A stretch of 64,000 nt of DNA from Paragordius varius (Eukaryota; Nematomorpha), in the NCBI GenBank assembly GCA_964247055.1, contig OZ176056.1:4402001-4466000 (forward strand). Reading direction: 5' to 3'. Below the pieces are notes generated by a model, which worked only from the letters and a program-made list of their open reading frames with translations, did no database searches and was not told the origin of the DNA. Made by a program: the position numbers and the translations under genes. Position 1 is the stretch's first letter, and each line of letters opens with the position of its first letter. Positions 57,690 through 64,000 of this stretch are shown here, piece after piece.

Positions 57690-58302
57690 CATTTGCACTT
57701 CAAGCGTGTCACCACTTCAAGTTGGTTAATTTTTTAAGTTTGCGTGTAACCTAATTTATTTCTTTCATTTTTAACCTAATATCTTTAATTATTACTATTA
57801 TTATTTTATTATAAAATTTACATTTTTCATTTTAAAAAAACTTTTTGGGATTAAAATTAAAAATATGATATTTATTAATAAAACAGGGGGGGTGTCCAAC
57901 GCAAATATCTTCGCAGGCGGCATTTTACCCAAAAAATGCAACGGGCCGCATTCAAAAAATATACGGGGATCAATGATTACATATTTAACCTAATCATGTA
58001 AAAATTTACAAACACAATATAAGAACTATTTTTTTAATAATTATCGATCAAAAAATTTGTTTAAGGAACATTAATTTAATTTTTGTAAAAATAATTTTTT
58101 TATTTTTTTGGTATTTTTTTAAAGTTTCAAGGGCTGCAAAAATATTTCTGAGGGTAGCATGCGGGCCCCGGGCTACGAGTTGGATATTACTGCTTCAAAA
58201 AAATCATAAGATAGTGTATTTGATATTGGTTTGCTTGATAAAAATGTTTAAGGACCAAATTTATTGAAGTGTAAAAGGAGAACATTATTAAAGTGCGAAT
58301 GA
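57690..58302. mobile_element. MITE, CCATTTGCACTTCAAGTTGG family, copy 2
   Basis: CCATTTGCACTTCAAGCGTG / CACTTCAAGTTGG at the left, GACCAAATTTATTGAAGTG and AAAGTGCGAATG at the right. Carries the nested hAT MITE at 57884-58192. Confidence 0.55.
57884..58192. mobile_element. Short hAT MITE nested in another MITE
   Basis: CAGGGGGGGTGTCCAACGC at the left and GAGTTGGATATTACTG at the right; GGCGGCATTTT and GGGCCGC blocks as in 51038-51343. The 8-bp flanks match only in part. It interrupts a MITE with CATTTGCACTTCAAG ends. Confidence 0.7.
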
Positions 58303-59504
58303 TATATATCGGCACTTTTCTCAAAGTTATTGGTAGCTGAAAAAGTTTATATCATTAACGGACCACTATTAGGGCCCGCCACTGAGGGTTTCCTTTGAGT
58401 TAGGTTTATTGAAAAAAAGCATAAATAAAATATAATACATTAAATTCTGATAAAATTTAAATTTGTACTATCTCTATCCAAAATTTTCGATACACGGTGC
58501 AATGGATGAATTAAAACAAATAATATGGATAAAATAATTAAAAATATCCTATTTTAGGATTTTTTATGTTTTGTTTAATTATTATTATTATTAATATTCT
58601 TTTGTTTTATAGTTCAACTATTAAAAAAATTCTATCATGTTGAAAATTTGGATATAGCCAAATTTAATAAATTTTCGATTTTTTATTTGCACAAAACATT
58701 CTTATTGACAATTAAACAATAATTAAGTTCTATACCCTGTTCTGAGATCGGGTCTATAAAATAACATTATTATGATTAATATCAATTGATTATCATCTTG
58801 TTTTATTGAAAATTTATATATAAAAATGCATTATAATAAATGATCCATCTTTTTATATATGGTTTCAAAAAAAAAGTTAAAAAGCAATCCCCCAATTATA
58901 TCTATAATATATTATAGTTACTCTGTAACACAGAATGGGTCTCTACACATATTTGGAAGGATTGTTGTTAAAAACTTTTAATAAATTATAAAAGAGGATT
59001 TTAATATGCCGTTAGAAAAACCTGCTGCAAGTTGTTCCATAGCTAAAATATTATAAGAAAAAAAAACATTTTAATTTTACTTAAGAAATCTGCTTCCAGG
59101 GCTAAGAATATAGCATATTTAAGCGACATAGATATTACTGTCTAATAATCCTCTAACTCCTATACAAAGGACATAAATTACTCATATTACTTTCGATATT
59201 ATTCCGTAATCCTGCATATGAGATAAATTAAATTAGATTTAATAAGGTTTTATTTTTAAAATGGAAACATTATAAACGTACTTATAGTAAAGAGGGAAAT
59301 TAATATTTAGTAAAAAAAAAGTTTTTATATTCAAACCCTTTTGTGCGTTTATTTTTGAGCAATAAACCTATGACATAATAAGCTTAAGTATATATAAATA
59401 TATTTTAATACCGCGTAAACTGATTATAACCCACAAAATTTTTGATAACTGACATTTTCAGCGATTATGATATAAAACACTGCACACACGAAATACAAAA
59501 CAAA
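58303..59504. other. AT-rich stretch with nothing firm
   Basis: One AG-15 nt-GT block at 58997-59020 resembles a micro-exon, but it has no partners in order, so it is not called. Confidence 0.4.
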
Positions 59505-60550
59505 AATGTTTTGATGAAGTATTTATATTCTGATATAAACATGTATCAGGAATCACATGGTACTTTTGGTTTAGGTTTGCGATTTGTTCAAAAAAGTTTT
59601 TCCTTCGTGTTGTAATTCCATAAAATCGCAAAATATGCGCTGATATATTAAAATGTTTGGTAAAAGCTAAATGCCTCATTCCAAAAATATCATTTTCATA
59701 TGTGTGAAAAGTACCACAATACTTATTTTAAATTTAAATTTTTGTATATGAGCACCTAAAACATGTAATTTTTGGCACCCTATAAAATAGTGTAGTTCTC
59801 TTATAAAGCCGATATTACGCGCTAAAAAATTAAATATATACTCTTTTACAACCTCAAAAATTACTGTTAAAAAATTCATATGCTTAAAATATGGAAATTT
59901 TTTGTATATTTTATGGTATGGTAAAAATGCATAAGGATTCATAATAGAGAAACATTTTTTATACTAAATAATTTCTCTAACCTTATCGATTAACATTGTT
60001 GTATAAATATGCTAGGTTATCTGTGCCCAAACTTTTTAAAAATTTGGAGGTATAAGCATCATTATTTAGAAAATGTATGATGTCCAGGTGATTTTGACAA
60101 CCCATTACACCAAGTTTTGCATTACTAAAACTCTTGAGCAAATTGCAAAAAAGTGACTTTTTAAGCATAATATGTTCAAATATTACTATTTTTATCTCAT
60201 AATCTATCATATGTTAAAAATAGCTAGGTTGCATCTCGGTATTTTTGCGTTTTTTATACAAAAACTACCCTGTTATATAGAGGGCCTAAAATTGGGACTT
60301 TAGGAGTTGTCTTTAATATCAATATTGTTACCTTTATTATTGTTTATGAGATATTTAAATTATATTATTTGTATGATTAGCTTTCGCCAAAAAAATTGTA
60401 TAATAGTAAAATGTCCGCAATGTTTGCCATTTTTTGATATGGAGGAGTTACTGCAACAAAAATTATAAGAACTTCTTTGACTCATTCAACACCATTAGAA
60501 CGATTCATTTTATAACAATATTTTTGAGTCATCGGGAGATTTTTTATACC
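59505..60550. mobile_element. Foldback-like repeat family, copy 6
   Basis: TTGATGAAGTATTTATATTC, ATGTATCAGGAATCACATGG and TACTTTTGGTTTAGG at the left. At the right, GGGACTTTAGGAGT, TTTTTGATATGGAGGAGTTA and AACACCATTAGAACGATTC. The three open frames of 73-88 codons on the - strand are not shared with other copies, so I treat them as chance. Confidence 0.58.
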
Positions 60551-61429
60551 GCAATATTTAATTTATAAATATATAATTATACTTTGAAAGTAATCTACAA
60601 AAAAGTATAATATAAATAGTGAAAAAATTATAAAATAAAGTGGATATTTTATCTAAAATCCAAATACATTTTTTGGTTAGCAAATAAAAATTTTTGTTTA
60701 ATATCTTTTTATAGAGGTATCCATATTACTGTAAGACTATTAAATATTTATTTAACATATGATCCTATGGTATTGCATATGCAATTATTATTTTTCCCAA
60801 AAATAATAAAAAAATATTTTGTAATAGATAACATTGTATCGCGGTTCAAAAACGTTTCTTTAATTTTTCCACTTTCTTAATATGAAATTTCTATAAATCT
60901 CCATTTTTTGTAAAAATATAATCCAAAATAAATTTTAGAAAACCTGAGTTTACTATTAAAATCGAAGGACCAAATTATATAAATCCGTTTATGGAAATGT
61001 TTAAAATTTAAATATTTGTTAGTAAAATGTTATTATTATATAATTATATAGATAATTTTTTGATTTTTTGCAAAAAAATACTTATACAAAATACTTGTTT
61101 CACGGATTACCATAAAGCCATCCGAAACACTCGCTTCATATAGAAATTTAAATTTAAAATATTTTTTTATCAATTTTCAAATATTAAGTAGTATAACGTC
61201 CATTTTGTTTGAGGTAAAACTTACTGTAAAAACCTAAATTTAATAAAGATAGATCACAATAAATCAAATTTAAATATATATTTATATTATCATCAAAATA
61301 TACTTACTTCTCTGTAGTCTACTTGCCGCTAAAGGTAAATTATATAATATTTTGAGTTAATATTTAAGGGGTCTAGAGAATGATATAATATGTTTATCAA
61401 TGCAATTATATGTTCACATGTCCTTAATA
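60551..61429. other. AT-rich stretch with nothing recognised
   Basis: Between a foldback copy and the MITE next to the MEG-C stop. No repeat ends or frames of note. Confidence 0.4.
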
Positions 61430-61688
61430 TACCATTAACAATTCAACCCCCTTGAACAATTTAAAACCACCCTAAAATAATTAAGTGTTTTTTCGGGCTA
61501 ATATAACTCATTATTCCTTGTGGCATAGTTTATTATTTTTTTAGTATATAAAATAAAATTTTATTTTTCAAAAATATATAAAATTATGTGTTTTTTAATT
61601 TAAAAAACACATAATTTACATTAGGGTGAATTTAGATTGTTCGAGGGTGAATTTGAATGTTGGGTTGAATTTGAAATGTAAATGGTAT
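61430..61688. mobile_element. TA-flanked MITE (ATACCATTTACA family), copy 5
   Basis: ATACCATTAACAATTCAACC on the left, TTTGAAATGTAAATGGTAT on the right, and the same GGCATAGTTTATTATT core. It ends about 10 bp from the MEG-C stop codon. Confidence 0.78.
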
Positions 61689-61698
61689 ATTAGGTTTA

Positions 61699-62646
61699 TT
61701 AATAAATGTTTTTTTGCACGTCTAACATAGATATAGTTTATTTTAGAGTTCGTCATATATCGCATTATAAGTGAAAATGTATGTTAAATTTTTGATCATA
61801 TTGATTATAATATAAAAAATTACATTCCGAAATGACTGAGGAAACTGATTGAATAAAACATAAAATTATTTTATACATAAATTCAGCACTATAAAAGAAT
61901 ATCCAATAATAATTTATTAAGTAAAAGTATATAAAATTACAGTCATTTTATTGAAATCAAAAAAAGAGATATACATTCTTCCAAATATCCAGCGTCTAGA
62001 ATTGCACAATAATATAATTTTAAATTATAATTTTTTTGAAGATCCGATCCGTATGAAATAATAATAATAAAATACCGATTCTCAGGACATCGAGAGCTGT
62101 TGTTTGAACAATATAGAGATGAAAGATAGCACAATTGAGAAAATTATGCATTTTAAAATAATGTAATTTATTTAAAACTTAGGCATGAATTCTATATTAT
62201 TAAATTAAATTAAATACGATTTTTAATTTTCGAATTTTATTTAATGCGCAGCATTCAGGTTTAATGTTGAAGTTACAGATATAAATATTTTTAACATAAT
62301 TGGGGAATATGAGATTGGTTACTTGACAGCTAAAAGAGAGAAGCTAAGTCTTACTGCTTATGAATTTGAATTTCACAATGGGAAAAAATTTTGAATCAAC
62401 TAAAAAAAGCGATGAAATTAACCAATAAAATTTGTTTTATTAGCAGTTTTAAAAATATTTTTAGCACATCAAATTTATTTTTTTAAATCTGGGTGACTGG
62501 TTGTTTTATTCACGGGTGAATTTTAAAAACCAACTATAGTCGTAAGATTAAAAAAAATAAAAGAATGATACATGTAATCATAGCTTCGGAAGCTAAATTG
62601 ACAACAGAATTAATTACTTTAGGGTTACCTAATTGTTCACTGCGTG

Positions 62647-62681
<35 letters not shown>

Positions 62682-63213
62682 AAATATTTTTTATAAAAAG
62701 GAGGATATAAAATCAATTTTTACCTGCCAGAAAAAGGAAAATTTTCAATATTTTTTTATTTTCAATGGTTATTTTGAGCATATTCTTTTGGTTTTGTAAA
62801 AATTTTATGCCAAAATTTTGAACACTATCATATTTTTTATTATATTAAACTTATTTATTTAAGGAATTTGGTAAACAAGAAGGAAAGGGCGGGTGATAAC
62901 GCATTATTACAAAAAATTGGTTCAATGAGATATAAATTTAATAATTTATCTTTTCGTAGATAAATTATTGAAATATATAACCTAAAATTAATTAACAAAA
63001 GAATCACTTAATACTTTGCTCGTTTTCATGTTGTACGGACATATCATCATTTGTGGTTTCGCCTATTCATTTTGATTTAATTTAAAATAAATTGAAAATA
63101 TATGTTACAAGTTAAGTTAACAAATACGGAAATTGATTTACCATCGCTTTCGCCATCCTGAGCGGGTCTATTTTCTTGGGGATCTTGTTCATTGACAGGT
63201 TCATTCTCTTCAA
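61699..63213 (-). CDS. MEG-C: 3' part of a third phase-1 micro-exon gene
   Basis: On the - strand, in transcript order: 63142-63213 (72 nt), 63015-63062 (48), 62572-62628 (57), 62076-62096 (21), 61975-61995 (21), 61877-61888 (12), 61824-61844 (21), 61699-61721 (ends TAA). Each internal exon is a multiple of 3, begins after AG, is followed by GT, and joins in phase 1 without a stop. The first two exons encode a Glu/Asp/Asn/Gln-rich acidic stretch (ENEPVNEQDPQENRP). The last five give a hydrophobic-acidic helix-like tail (LDVLRIDAGYLEELLNLF, then SSVISEYVQKNIY). The architecture matches MEG-A/B, but residue similarity is weak, so common descent is inferred from structure. The 12-nt exon is the least certain. 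Upstream exons must lie beyond 63214 or outside the window; none was identified in the last 790 bases. A MITE begins just after the stop. Confidence 0.6.
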
Positions 63214-64000
63214 CTTACAGTAAAAATAAAAATTTTTATAGACAAAATATTAAAAGAGGAATATTTATTTATAAAATGATAACCATGTTTTTTTAAAAAA
63301 GCCTTGATTTTTATAAATATAAGCTATCTGCTGTTGCCAAACAAGGAATATATATATACTGTGAAAAAGAGGGTTGATTTTTTAACAAAAATTTTCTTCA
63401 TGAGATAGCTTATGACCAGCGAATTAATTTGCGGCAATAATTTTAGATTGTTGACGACCTAGTTTTGAAATATTAAAATCGAAATCGGGCAAAAAGTGAA
63501 AATTAAGGATAAATACTTCAAAAACAATGATAAAAGTTGAGATATTATTGTTCAATTTCATTATAGGAGATATTTTCAATATATAAATAGCCTAAAATCA
63601 TATGGATAGGTCTATAAAATCTCAGCTTAAAAGATGGCATTTTTCTTTTAACATACTTAAAGACAAAATTTTTTTATGAAACTATATTAAAATATTTTTT
63701 TTATTTATTTATTAGCTAAACTCACTATTAAAATCTTAAATATTATTATTAGTAAAAAAAACTTCTATATAAAATTAAAACCAAAAAATATTGTTTTTTA
63801 TTTAACTTTTTTCATCTGGTTTATGAGTGTATAAAAGATTTATACTGTTTTATTTTGGAATCTTACATGAGTGGGTATTAGAAACTTTATAATTTATGTA
63901 AAATAGGTTTAAAAGTAGTGGAATCAAAAAATACTTACTAATCCGTGTAAAAAGTTTGTTTTAATACAAATAAATATTTTGCTGGGATATGTACGGATTT
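63214..64000. other. Probable intron or upstream part of MEG-C
   Basis: The first recognised MEG-C exon starts in mid-codon after an AG at 63214-63215, so more exons must exist upstream on the - strand. A GTAAGT donor (- strand) ends at about 63938, but the exon it would close (43 nt, 63939-63981) is not a multiple of 3 and is not called. Confidence 0.45.

Noticed and set aside
59458-60210. Three - strand frames of 73-88 codons
   Set aside because: They fall in a foldback repeat copy, and the other copies do not keep these frames.

Overview
This is an AT-rich (estimated by eye at roughly three quarters A+T) nuclear window from an intron-bearing eukaryote, most likely an animal. The best-recognised gene, RBM17/SPF45, has a metazoan-type layout. 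Two of its introns are only 24 and 26 nt, a size reported for dicyemid mesozoans. I offer that as a resemblance, not an identification. The standard stop codons TAA, TAG and TGA are used.

Layout. (1) 120-18446, + strand: a 28-exon gene (MEG-A) that starts left of the window. Most of its distal exons are 12-30 nt and every internal exon starts and ends in phase 1. (2) 23083-31411, + strand: a tandem paralogue (MEG-B) with the same exon order and mostly identical exon lengths; its start exon was not found. (3) 31619-38631, - strand: a serine carboxypeptidase of the cathepsin A family, convergent with MEG-B and lacking only its signal-peptide end. (4) 43045-51871, + strand: a complete 11-exon RBM17/SPF45 gene. 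(5) 61699-63213, - strand: the 3' end of a third phase-1 micro-exon gene (MEG-C), running off the right edge.

The space between and inside the genes is filled with mobile DNA. I see a hAT element with a nested MITE and an inverted piece of its own transposase, a second hAT copy with a perfect 8-bp target duplication, and small hAT derivatives. There are TTAA-flanked piggyBac-type MITEs with hairpin ends, several other inverted-repeat MITE families, a foldback-like family of about 1 kb, a Helitron-like piece, and an old Ty3/gypsy element arranged as a palindrome inside one of the foldback copies.

The most interesting content is the MEG-A/B/C set. A short acidic, amphipathic protein tail is assembled 7 residues at a time from 21-nt exons, and the two tandem copies conserve this exon by exon. 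I do not recognise the protein. Similar symmetric phase-1 micro-exon architecture is known from schistosome MEGs and aphid bicycle genes, both secreted effectors of parasites, but no sequence relation is claimed. The second notable feature is inside RBM17. Its 3.8-kb intron holds about 12 copies of the 3' splice site and first codons of the next exon, and another intron holds one such copy of its own downstream exon.
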